Source: Proteobacteria bacterium ST_bin11
Lineage (GTDB): Bacteria > Pseudomonadota > Gammaproteobacteria > Methylococcales > Methylomonadaceae
Reading direction: 5' to 3'
NCBI GenBank assembly: GCA_002083615.1
Contig: MSXO01000038.1
Location: forward strand, 1 to 48,103
DNA: 48,103 bases
How positions within the stretch are numbered: position 1 is the stretch's first letter; each line of letters starts with the position of its first letter. Shown piece by piece: positions 40,585 to 48,103 of the stretch. The position numbers were made by a program, and so were the translations under genes. The notes under the pieces were generated by a model. It had not been told where the DNA came from. It saw only the letters and a program-made list of their open reading frames with translations, and ran no database searches.

Positions 40585-41871
40585 TTATGTGAAACTTTCA
40601 AATTGCACCCGGTCGTCGGCAATGCCGAGCTGGCGGGCGGCTTGGCGCACGCTTTCGATCAAGCGAGTCGGGCCGCAGACGTAAATGACGGTATCGGCCG
40701 TTGCATTACCCAGCAAGCCTGGAACGTCCAACCGGGTGGGGTTTTGCGCTTGGCTGAAATAAATCCGGCATCGATCGGAAAACTGCCGTTGCAAGTCTTT
40801 AACAAAAGCCATGTCTTGCGGCGCTCGGCCGGTGTAATGCAGTTGAAATGCCGTACCCTGTGCGGCCAAGGTTTCGGCCATGGCTTTGATAGGTGTGATG
40901 CCGATGCCGCCGGCGATCAACAACGCCGGGCGCTCGTCATTGTGTAGCGGGAAATAGTTGTCCGGCGCATCGACGTTGATGCGGGTGCCGATTTGCCAGC
41001 CATCGTGCAATGCCGGCGAGCCGCCTTCGCCGTTTTCTACCCGCAACACCGCTATTCGGTAGCAATCCTGATCGCCCGGCGCGTCGGTCAGCGAATAAGT
41101 ATGGCTGGTAACGCTACCGTCGGGCAGCGCGATCGGCACGCGAAGATGTGCGCCGGCTTGGTAAGCGGGCAAGGGCTCGCCGTCGGCATGGCGCAATTCG
41201 TAAGCCCGAATGCGCGGCGTCAATTGGTGGATCCCGCTGATGGTCAACGGCAATGCGCCGTTTCCCAGAACTGCTGGTGCTTGTCGTGCCACAGCCACCT
41301 GTTGTTGCTGATGAGCCTGAACCAGCAGCGCTTCGACTTCGCGTTGGCTGTAGCGTGGTGTGATGTACTTGGGGCAATTCCAGTCGAAGGCTTCGACTCG
41401 GATCACGATGCCGCGTTCGACGGGGGCGCGAAAGTCGGATAACTCCAATTTCGCCAGCAATGCCGGTTCGCTGCGCGCCTCCACCATGCGCGCACGACCC
41501 CAGATTTTCAGACGTTGCCGCCCCGGATAATCCATCAGCAACAAGCTCACCCGGTCGTCGCCACGCAAATTGCCCACCGAAATGTATTGGCGGTTGCCGC
41601 TAAAGTCGGCATAACCTATGGTGCGGTCATCCAATACTTTCAAAAATCCCACCGGCCCGCCACGATGCTGCACATAAGGCCAGCCGGTTTGATTCACCGT
41701 GGCTTGGTAAAAGCTGTCGCGCTCGGCAATGAAGGCTTGTTCGAAGGCGCCCAGCGCCACTGTCTCGGCCTCGCCGAGTTCCGCTGACCGATACGCGGCG
41801 CGGCTACCCATTTCGGTTTGTACTGCCTGCACGTTGGGGGTAAAACTGATTTTGGCAAAAGCGCGGGCCAT
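40585..41871 (-). CDS. PNPOx-FAD/NAD reductase fusion oxidoreductase (428 aa)
   Basis: The ATG at 41871 (MARAFAKISF) is preferred to an upstream extension rich in Ile/Cys. The first 190 residues are a pyridoxamine-phosphate-oxidase-like flavin domain (RDSFYQATVNQTGWPYVQHR). The remainder is a ferredoxin reductase module with FAD-binding HTYSLTDAP and NAD-binding GGIGITPIKAMAET and VYVCGPTRLI. No 2Fe-2S domain follows, unlike longer relatives. Probably a flavin reductase; substrate unknown. Confidence 0.9.
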   Translation of the reverse strand: MARAFAKISFTPNVQAVQTEMGSRAAYRSAELGEAETVALGAFEQAFIAERDSFYQATVNQTGWPYVQHRGGPVGFLKVLDDRTIGYADFSGNRQYISVGNLRGDDRVSLLLMDYPGRQRLKIWGRARMVEARSEPALLAKLELSDFRAPVERGIVIRVEAFDWNCPKYITPRYSQREVEALLVQAHQQQQVAVARQAPAVLGNGALPLTISGIHQLTPRIRAYELRHADGEPLPAYQAGAHLRVPIALPDGSVTSHTYSLTDAPGDQDCYRIAVLRVENGEGGSPALHDGWQIGTRINVDAPDNYFPLHNDERPALLIAGGIGITPIKAMAETLAAQGTAFQLHYTGRAPQDMAFVKDLQRQFSDRCRIYFSQAQNPTRLDVPGLLGNATADTVIYVCGPTRLIESVRQAARQLGIADDRVQFESFT

Positions 41872-42018
41872 GACCTTGATCCTGATTGAGATTGAAACAT
41901 TGGCGTTAACTGTGACACAGCCGCCAGCGGCGTTGAATAGGCATAATTTGCAATACCTTATTCCATTCTGAGTAAGAATCCGGATCAAGCTCGTCCCTGA
42001 GCATGGTCCGGCACAGGG

Positions 42019-42564
42019 TTAAGCTGCCTGTTTCAACGCCACTTTCGGGAAGTCGATATCGACCCGGCTGGCTTTGCCCAAGATATTGGTCAGCAGGTTC
42101 ATGCCGACGTGAGTAATCACCTCGACGATGTCGGCCTCGTTAAAACCTACGTCGCGCATGGCCTGCAATTCGGTATTGGTAACCTCGCCTTTATGCTCGA
42201 CCAGGGAACGGGCGAATTTGACCGCGACCGCCGCTTTGGCGTCCTGACTGGAGCCGGCCCGGTTGGCTTCGATTTCCGCCCCACTCAAACCGGCATCGCG
42301 ACCGATAGCGGTGTGGGCGGACAGGCAGTATTCGCATTGGTTCTGCTGGGCGAGGGCCAGTGCAATACGTTCGCGAGTGCTGGCATCCAGAGAGCCATGA
42401 TTGGCGATGTGATGCAAGCCGAGGAAAGCTTTCAAGGCATCCGGCGAGTGAGCGAACACCCGCAAAAAATTAGGCACCATGCCCAACTGGCCTTGGATCG
42501 CATCCAACAGGCTGCGTTGTTCGGTGTTGGCGGTTTCGTTGCTAACGGTGGTAATACGACTCAT
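42019..42564 (-). CDS. carboxymuconolactone decarboxylase/AhpD-like protein 1 (181 aa)
   Basis: The ATG at 42564 has GGAG 8 nt upstream. The AhpD-like core CEYCLSAH (C77, C80, H84) is the redox CxxCxxxH motif of alkylhydroperoxidase-like proteins. First gene of the operon that continues with the flavin fusion, GST and NTF2-like gene, divergent from a LysR gene 136 bp away. Likely peroxide or alkyl detoxification. Confidence 0.9.
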   Translation of the reverse strand: MSRITTVSNETANTEQRSLLDAIQGQLGMVPNFLRVFAHSPDALKAFLGLHHIANHGSLDASTRERIALALAQQNQCEYCLSAHTAIGRDAGLSGAEIEANRAGSSQDAKAAVAVKFARSLVEHKGEVTNTELQAMRDVGFNEADIVEVITHVGMNLLTNILGKASRVDIDFPKVALKQAA

Positions 42565-42700
42565 GATAGTTCTCCAAATAATGAAAGGGTTTGTCATAGG
42601 CCTGGGTGAAATTCAGCAGGCGGGTATAGTGTGTTTTATTGCATAAAAATAAAGAATATCTAGAATTATCAATTTACTATTCCGTTTATTGGAATTATCA

Positions 42701-43600
42701 ATGGATAGGCTGCATTTAATGAGCGTGTATGTCGCGGTGGTCGAGGCCGAAGGCTTTGCCGGCGGCGCCCGCAAGCTACACATGTCGCCACCGGCCGTGA
42801 CGCGTGCGGTGGCGGCGTTGGAGGAGCGCTTGGGGGTTAAACTGCTGAACCGCACTACCCGCTATGTAAGGATGACCGAGGCCGGCCAGAAATACTACGA
42901 GGATGCCAAACGCATCATTGCCTTGGCCGATGAAGCCGACGACGCAGTGCTGGGCATCAATGCCGAACCGCGCGGCTTTCTCACGGTTACCGCATCGGTG
43001 TTGTTCGGGCGATTGTTTGTGATGCCGGGTATCGTCGAGTATTTGCGCCGTTACCCGGCGGTGGAAGTCAACGCACTGTTTGTCGACCGGGTAGTCAACA
43101 TGCTGGAAGAAGGCGTCGACGTGGCGATCAGGATCGGCGATTTGCCGGATTCCTCATACCGAGCATTGCGGGTCGGCTCGGTGCGGCGGGTATTGTGTGC
43201 CTCGCCGGAGTATCTGGCCGAACACGGTATACCGCAAACGCCGGACGAATTAACCGAACATCGCACCATTCTGGCACGAGGTCTAAATCCGCACAACGAG
43301 ATGCGCTTTCAGTACGATGGACAGGCGCAGACGGTCAAATTGCAACCGCTTTTGAGCGTCAGCGACAACGACTCGGCGGCCAGCGCCGCCATGGCTGGAC
43401 TGGGCATCACCCGCTTGCTGAATTATCAAATAGCCGAGCCGCTAAGGAGCGGTCAACTAAAAATCGTGCTCGGCGAATGCGAAAGCCCACCGGTTCCCGT
43501 CCATATTCTGCACCGCGAGGGCCGGCATTCTTCGGCCAAAATTCGATCGTTTGTCGATTTGATGGCTGAAAGGCTTCGGGCAGAATTGGCATTGAATTGA
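42701..43600 (+). CDS. LysR family transcriptional regulator (299 aa)
   Basis: The ATG at 42701 follows GGAA by 7 nt and gives MDRLHLMSVYVAVVEAEGF; a TTG four codons earlier is less likely. The N-terminal winged helix (AARKLHMSPPAVTRAVAALE-like) and the LysR substrate domain (VALLSVSDNDSAASAAMAGL-like) are present. Divergent from the AhpD-GST operon, so it probably controls it. The 136-bp shared region contains TTTAT-TGC-ATAAA near 42640, an inverted repeat that could be the binding site. Confidence 0.92.
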   Translation: MDRLHLMSVYVAVVEAEGFAGGARKLHMSPPAVTRAVAALEERLGVKLLNRTTRYVRMTEAGQKYYEDAKRIIALADEADDAVLGINAEPRGFLTVTASVLFGRLFVMPGIVEYLRRYPAVEVNALFVDRVVNMLEEGVDVAIRIGDLPDSSYRALRVGSVRRVLCASPEYLAEHGIPQTPDELTEHRTILARGLNPHNEMRFQYDGQAQTVKLQPLLSVSDNDSAASAAMAGLGITRLLNYQIAEPLRSGQLKIVLGECESPPVPVHILHREGRHSSAKIRSFVDLMAERLRAELALN

Positions 43601-43609
43601 CAGGTAAAT

Positions 43610-44485
43610 TTAGCTGCGCAGGAACGTTCCGGGCGATACGCCAAAGTGACGCTTAAAGGCTTTGCTAAAGGCCGGCACCGATTCGTAACCGCTTCTTTCC
43701 GCCACGCGCTCCACGCTCATATTCGGTTCAATCAGCCAGTGAGCGGCAATTTGTAAGCGCCAGATCGTCAAATATTCAATCGGCGAATGGCCGATCAACG
43801 CGGCGAATTTTTCCGACAACACCGTCTTGGAAACGCCGGCCCGCGAGCAGAGTTCGGCTAGCGTCCAGGCATGCCAGGGCTGTTGATGAATCAAGGCCAA
43901 CGCGGTGGCCAGCCGCTTGTCCTGCATCGCCGCAAACACCCCTTCGCGCACCAGACCTTCCTCGATACAGTAACGAATCACCAACACAAACAAGCTGTCG
44001 CACAGGCGTTCGACCACCGAATCGCTGCCGAATCGCTGCGCCGAGGCTTCGGTGATCGCCAGTTCGATTATCCGGGCCAGGACGTTGCCGGCCTGGTTCT
44101 GCCGAATTACGATTTCGGCGGGCAAGGCCTGCCACAACAAGGATTTTGGCGCGGCCAGCTCGATTTCGCCACAGACGAAGCCTGTTTCCCCATCCAGCCA
44201 AGGCGTCAATCGAGTGTCGTCGGCCGTTTCGGGCAAATGTTCGGCGCTATACGACAAGAAGTGCCTAGCGGCATGCGGCAAAAACAGAATCAAATCGCCG
44301 CTATCCAGCGCCAACGGCGTTGGCCAGCGCGGCGAATGCACAAAGCCTTGTCCCTTGCTGATCAGATGAAACCACACCGAGGTTTCGGAGTTGTGATCCA
44401 TCAACCAGCGTCCGCACACGCCGCCGGAATACACCAGCTTGGCGTGCAGGTTCAGCGTATTAACTAGGGCAGTTAAGGCATCCAT
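43610..44485 (-). CDS. AraC family transcriptional regulator (291 aa)
   Basis: The N-terminal cupin-like domain (VWFHLISKGQGFVHSP, SGDLILFLPHAARHFL) and C-terminal two-helix-turn-helix AraC domain (WTLAELCSRAGVSKTVLSEK, then VAERSGYESVPAFSKAFKRH) are complete. Divergent from the second AhpD-like gene at 44641 (155 bp between), which it probably regulates. Ends close to the LysR gene (convergent). Confidence 0.93.
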   Translation of the reverse strand: MDALTALVNTLNLHAKLVYSGGVCGRWLMDHNSETSVWFHLISKGQGFVHSPRWPTPLALDSGDLILFLPHAARHFLSYSAEHLPETADDTRLTPWLDGETGFVCGEIELAAPKSLLWQALPAEIVIRQNQAGNVLARIIELAITEASAQRFGSDSVVERLCDSLFVLVIRYCIEEGLVREGVFAAMQDKRLATALALIHQQPWHAWTLAELCSRAGVSKTVLSEKFAALIGHSPIEYLTIWRLQIAAHWLIEPNMSVERVAERSGYESVPAFSKAFKRHFGVSPGTFLRS

Positions 44486-44640
44486 AACCCATTCCCGAAA
44501 GATCGGACAACAATGCCGGAATGGCGGGCATGGGATAGCCGGCCCGCTTTACTTAATCTGTCTTCGTCGCAACTAGAACCGGCGCAACCGGTATCGGCGG
44601 CAAACTGCTTGTTATTTTTCAATTTTCTCAAAGAGATACC

Positions 44641-45222
44641 ATGCCCCAATTCAAAATTCATTCTATCCTCACGGCCCCTGTCTCGGCTCAACCGCTACTG
44701 GAAAGGGCTTTAAAAAAATACGGCTTCGTGCCCAACCTGCAAGGCGGCTTGGCCGAAGCTCCGCCGGCATTGCAGGCTTATATCGAGTTGACGGCGTTGT
44801 TCGATCAAACTTCCTTGAGCCCGACGGAAAGACAAGTCGTACTGCTGGTCGTCAGCGCCGAGAATCATTGCAGCTACTGCGTGGCGGCACATTCGATGAT
44901 CGCCAAAAAGATGGTCAAGGCCGATCCTGCCATCGTTGATGCGATCAGAAACTTGCAACCGTTGCCGGATCCCAAACTGGACGCCTTGGCAAACTTTACT
45001 CGCAACCTGGTAAAAAACCGCGGCGTGGTCTGCTCTCAAGTCTTCGACAAATTTATCACGGCCGGTTACAGCCGGGCGCAAGTATTGGAAGTGGTATTGG
45101 GCGTGACGCTTAAAACCCTCAGCAATTACACCAACCACATTATCGATACGCCGTTGGATACCGCATTCCAGGCCGAAGCCTGGGAAGAACCGGCGCAATG
45201 CAGCAGCCAGAAGTGCGCTTAA
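44641..45222 (+). CDS. carboxymuconolactone decarboxylase/AhpD-like protein 2 (193 aa)
   Basis: The ATG at 44641 follows AAAGAGATACC. The redox motif is CSYCVAAH (C77, C80, H84), at the same distance from the start as in protein 1, but the sequences differ (MPQFKIHSILTAPVSAQPL). A monocistronic unit behind an AraC gene, with a strong terminator after it. Two CxxC pairs near the C-terminus (CSSQKCA) are unusual. Confidence 0.9.
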   Translation: MPQFKIHSILTAPVSAQPLLERALKKYGFVPNLQGGLAEAPPALQAYIELTALFDQTSLSPTERQVVLLVVSAENHCSYCVAAHSMIAKKMVKADPAIVDAIRNLQPLPDPKLDALANFTRNLVKNRGVVCSQVFDKFITAGYSRAQVLEVVLGVTLKTLSNYTNHIIDTPLDTAFQAEAWEEPAQCSSQKCA

Positions 45223-45250
45223 AGGGTTGATTGTTTTCGCCATAGCTCAG

Positions 45251-45290
45251 ATGCGCCAATTCCGTGCAATTGGTGCATTTCGGCTTTTTT
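45251..45290. terminator. rho-independent terminator
   Basis: ATGCGCCAATT-CCGTGC-AATTGGTGCAT is an 11-bp stem with one G-T pair (45251-45278), with TTTTTT starting 7 bp later. It ends the plus-strand AhpD-like gene; the stem would also face the convergent glycosyltransferase gene. Confidence 0.7.
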
Positions 45291-45337
45291 GTATGCGTAA
45301 ACAGTTAAAGAAACCTTTGGGGGAATGCCATTTCGTC

Positions 45338-45964
45338 TCAGCGATTTGTTAACTCTAAATAACGTTGCCAGTCCTGATAGGTATCCACGTCCCACTGACT
45401 GTCCAGTTCGTAAACCTTCAAGCCGATGTCTTCTGACCGACGACGGGTGGAAGACATCACCTGGTCATGACCCCAGTTCATGTTGCTGAACAGTCTCGGT
45501 TGTGCCTCGTTTAAACCGATCATGACGTAACCGCCATCGTCGGCGGGTGCAATGACCGCATCGTGTCCTTGGTTTAACGCCGTCAGTGCACAACGCAGGT
45601 CGTCAGCGGAAAGACTAGGACAATCGCAACCCATCAGCAATGCATGCCGGTATCGGCCTAATGCATCTTCGAAGGCTTGTTGCATGCGTTCCCCTAAATC
45701 GGAGCCGTGTTGAGTCCGAAGAGTGACCGGATAACGGCGCACGCAATCCTGAAAAAAGTCATGGCTGGCGTCCGGCGCGCAGTGCAGTTCAACATTGCAC
45801 AAAGGCTGCTGGAAGGCCCGGTCCAGGGTCATGTAAGTCAATTGCCGGTGTGCTGCGGCAGCTTGTTCGGCGCTCAAGGTCGGTTGCAGCCGGGTTTTGA
45901 CTTGGCCGGGAATCGGTGCTTTGCAAAAAATCAGCAGCACGCTGTCGGGGAAAAACGTTTGCAT
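45338..45964 (-). CDS. TIGR04282/DUF2064 family glycosyltransferase (208 aa)
   Basis: The ATG at 45964 begins MQTFFPDSVLLIFCKAPIPG, where FCKAPIPGQVKTRL is the hallmark of this family. GCDCPSLSADDLRCAL and ADDGGYVMIGL follow. These are GT-A-fold transferases with a nucleotidyl-transferase-like start; the acceptor is usually unknown. Length typical. Adjacent (3 bp) to the big oxidoreductase gene upstream, likely one operon. Confidence 0.93.
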   Translation of the reverse strand: MQTFFPDSVLLIFCKAPIPGQVKTRLQPTLSAEQAAAAHRQLTYMTLDRAFQQPLCNVELHCAPDASHDFFQDCVRRYPVTLRTQHGSDLGERMQQAFEDALGRYRHALLMGCDCPSLSADDLRCALTALNQGHDAVIAPADDGGYVMIGLNEAQPRLFSNMNWGHDQVMSSTRRRSEDIGLKVYELDSQWDVDTYQDWQRYLELTNR

Positions 45965-45967
45965 GGC

Positions 45968-48103
45968 TTAAGCCTTGCGCCGCCAGGCATGATAACGGCC
46001 CAGCCATGCCAGTAAAGCTTTGGGTGCGTGATTGCGTTTCCAGACGCCCGCTACATATTTATTGGCTTCGGCCAGGGTTGGATAGATGTGAATGGTGCCG
46101 AGGATTTTATTCAAACCAATGCCGTGTTTCATCGCCAGCACGAATTCCGCCAGCAAATCACCGGCATGTTCACCGACGATGGTCACGCCGAGAATCTTGT
46201 CCTTACCGGGCACGGTCAGCACTTTGACAAAGCCGTGCGCTTCGCCATCGGCAATAGCTCTATCCAGATCGTCGAGGCCGTAGGTCGAAATCTCGTAGGC
46301 GATACCTTGGGCTTGCGCATCCTGTTCGTTCAAACCCACGCGAGCGACTTCCGGATCGGTAAAGGTCGACCAGGGAATCACCGAATAATCGGTACGAAAT
46401 TTATTGAATTGGCCGAACAAGGCGTTGACCGCCGCATACCAGGCCTGATGCGCGGCGGTGTGCGTAAACTGGTACGGCCCCGCCACATCGCCGACGGCGA
46501 AAATATTGGGATAGTTGGTTTGCTGAAAGGCGTTGGTTTCCAGGGTTTTGCGCGGCGACAAGACAATGCCCAATTCCTCGACGCCATAACCTTGCACATT
46601 GGCGGCACGGCCGATGGCGATCAACACTTTATCGAAGGCGATTCTGACGATTTGGCCGTTAGCTTCCGCCAGCAAAATGTGTTCGCCGCTTTCGACAATG
46701 AATTCCTTGGCGGTGTGATTGATTTTGACATCCACGCCTTCCGCCTGGAAGCGGGCCTGGACGATGTCCGACACCTCCGCATCCTCGCGCAGCATAAGGC
46801 GCGGCGCCATTTCCACCTGTGTGACCTGGCTGCCCAAGCGGGCGAAGGTTTGCGTCAATTCGCAGCCTATCGGGCCGCCGCCCAGCACCAGCAGGCGCTT
46901 GGGTAATTCGCGCAAGTTCCAGATGTTATCCGAGGTCAGATAATCGATGTTTTCCAGTCCGGGAATCGGCGGCACGAAAGGCCGGGCGCCGGCAGCGATG
47001 ACAATAGCGCGGCTGGTGATGGTTTTGACGCCGTCTGCTGTCGTGACTTCCACCGCCCAGGGCGAGACGATTTTGGCCGAGCCTTCGATGACCTCCACGC
47101 CCAGCTCGGTATAGCGTTCGATGGAATCGTGCGGGGCTACGGTTTTGATTACCTGTTGCACCCGTTCCATCACGGCGGCGAAATCAAATTCAGCCTCGGT
47201 TTTGGCGATGCCGAACTCGGGCGCGCGTTTGATATGCGACAGCAACTTCGCGGAACGAATCAGCGCCTTGGACGGCACGCAGCCGGTGTTTAAACAGTCG
47301 CCGCCCATTTTGTGTTTTTCGATCAACGTCACTTTGGCTTTGACGGCGGCAGCGATATAGGCTGACACCAAACCGCCGGCACCGGCGCCGATTACTATCA
47401 GGTTGTTGTCGAAACGGTCGGGTTTAGGCCAGTTCGCGTAAATTTTGCGTTGCTTGATGAATTCGAGCATTTTCTTCGCTACCAAAGGAAAAAGACCCAG
47501 CAGGGCAAACGAACCCAGCAGCGCGGGGGAGAGAATACCGGATAAGGAGTCGATTTTCGCCAACTGGGTACCGGCATTGACATATACCACAGTACCGGCC
47601 AGCATGCCGACCTGGCTGACCCAGTAAAAGGTGCGCACCTTAATCGGCGTCAATCCCATGACCAGATTGATCATGAAAAACGGAAAAACCGGTACCAAGC
47701 GTAAGGTGAACAAATAAAAGGCGCCGTCGCGATTCACGCCGTCATCGATAGCCTGCAAGCGGGCACTGAATTTGGCTTTGACCCAGTCGCGCAATAAAAA
47801 CCGCGCGGCCAAAAACGCCAGGGTCGCGCCTATGCTGGAAGCAAACGAAACGATCAACGTGCCCCACAATACCCCGAAGACCGCGCCGCCTGCCAGCGTT
47901 AATATCGCCGCGCCGGGTAAAGATAGCGCCGTCACTGCAATGTATAAAGCGGCATACAGTGCCACCGCCAACAATGGCTGGGCTTGCCGATACTGATTGA
48001 TGCCGGCCTGCTGGGCTTTTAAATTTTCCAGCGTTAGATAGTGCTGAAAATCCAGGGCAAAAAATGTCGCTATTAATGCGGCAATGCCCAGCAATAACAA
48101 AAG
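45968..48103 (-). CDS. TVP38/SNARE-associated plus flavin disulfide reductase fusion, 5' end cut by window
   Basis: The frame is open to the right edge; the start lies outside (no good ATG, first visible TTG only at 48100). The first 240 visible residues are a membrane domain of the TVP38/DedA type (LAVALYAALYIAVTALSLPG, then FLAARFLLRDWVKAKF, then PVFPFFMINLVMGL). The rest is a pyridine-nucleotide disulfide reductase with the redox site CLNTGCVPSKA, FAD-binding GAGAGGLVSAYIAA and NAD-binding GGGPIGCELTQTFARLGS. The C-terminal dimerisation domain is complete. Membrane-tethered relative of mercuric/lipoamide reductases; substrate unknown. Confidence 0.92.
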   Translation of the reverse strand, partial: LLLLLGIAALIATFFALDFQHYLTLENLKAQQAGINQYRQAQPLLAVALYAALYIAVTALSLPGAAILTLAGGAVFGVLWGTLIVSFASSIGATLAFLAARFLLRDWVKAKFSARLQAIDDGVNRDGAFYLFTLRLVPVFPFFMINLVMGLTPIKVRTFYWVSQVGMLAGTVVYVNAGTQLAKIDSLSGILSPALLGSFALLGLFPLVAKKMLEFIKQRKIYANWPKPDRFDNNLIVIGAGAGGLVSAYIAAAVKAKVTLIEKHKMGGDCLNTGCVPSKALIRSAKLLSHIKRAPEFGIAKTEAEFDFAAVMERVQQVIKTVAPHDSIERYTELGVEVIEGSAKIVSPWAVEVTTADGVKTITSRAIVIAAGARPFVPPIPGLENIDYLTSDNIWNLRELPKRLLVLGGGPIGCELTQTFARLGSQVTQVEMAPRLMLREDAEVSDIVQARFQAEGVDVKINHTAKEFIVESGEHILLAEANGQIVRIAFDKVLIAIGRAANVQGYGVEELGIVLSPRKTLETNAFQQTNYPNIFAVGDVAGPYQFTHTAAHQAWYAAVNALFGQFNKFRTDYSVIPWSTFTDPEVARVGLNEQDAQAQGIAYEISTYGLDDLDRAIADGEAHGFVKVLTVPGKDKILGVTIVGEHAGDLLAEFVLAMKHGIGLNKILGTIHIYPTLAEANKYVAGVWKRNHAPKALLAWLGRYHAWRRKA

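Overview
The window is most likely part of an integrated conjugative element (ICE) of the SXT/R391–IncC relatedness group, in a gammaproteobacterium of moderate GC. The host genus cannot be read from the sequence; a methanotroph-like host is only a guess. Nearly all genes lie on the minus strand, so the element reads from right (about 39.2 kb) to left (1).

Layout, right to left. (1) 39.4–48.1 kb: chromosome-like or cargo metabolic genes. They are a TVP38/flavin disulfide-reductase fusion (running off the right edge), a TIGR04282-type glycosyltransferase, two carboxymuconolactone decarboxylase/AhpD-like proteins, an AraC and a LysR regulator, a PNPOx–ferredoxin-reductase fusion, a glutathione S-transferase and an NTF2-like protein. 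(2) 25.7–39.2 kb: a compact F-type conjugation operon, traL-E-K-B-dsbC-traV-A-(RRXRR gene)-traC-trbI-trhF-traW-U-N, with most genes overlapping by a few bases. (3) 12.7–25.7 kb: cargo between traN and ssb, the place called hotspot 4 in SXT/R391 elements. It holds a HU gene, a type I restriction-modification operon (hsdR-hsdM-DUF1016 nuclease-hsdS), and then a very AT-rich four-gene operon: cytosine-5 DNA methyltransferase, HD phosphohydrolase, ORC/CDC6-like ATPase and an unrecognised protein. A plus-strand DUF1845/PFL_4669-like gene sits at its edge. (4) 1–12.5 kb: the conserved tail of the element. It contains ssb, a Bet-type annealing protein, a YqaJ exonuclease, a CobS-like AAA+ ATPase, a WGR protein, a DUF3150 protein, a CobT-like VWA protein, several unknown genes and a DUF4942/N6-methyltransferase-like gene cut by the left edge.

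Conjugation is supplied by the F-type secretion channel and pilus genes, and recombination by ssb/bet/exo. The cargo looks like defence (type I R-M plus the four-gene operon). The relaxase and coupling-protein genes (traI, traD) and traF/H/G are not in the window.

The most unusual features are not protein genes. First, eleven leaders in the tail region share one small RNA-like fold: two tandem CCC-loop-GGG hairpins, of which one strand can also pair further downstream. Second, a five-hairpin element occurs three times (about 3.65, 9.2 and 12.6 kb) with compensating base changes. Third, a short palindrome (CCAGACnnTGTCTGG type) is embedded in coding frames four times in the DUF1016 nuclease gene and once in traN. 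The four-gene AT-rich operon is the best candidate for an uncharacterised defence system.
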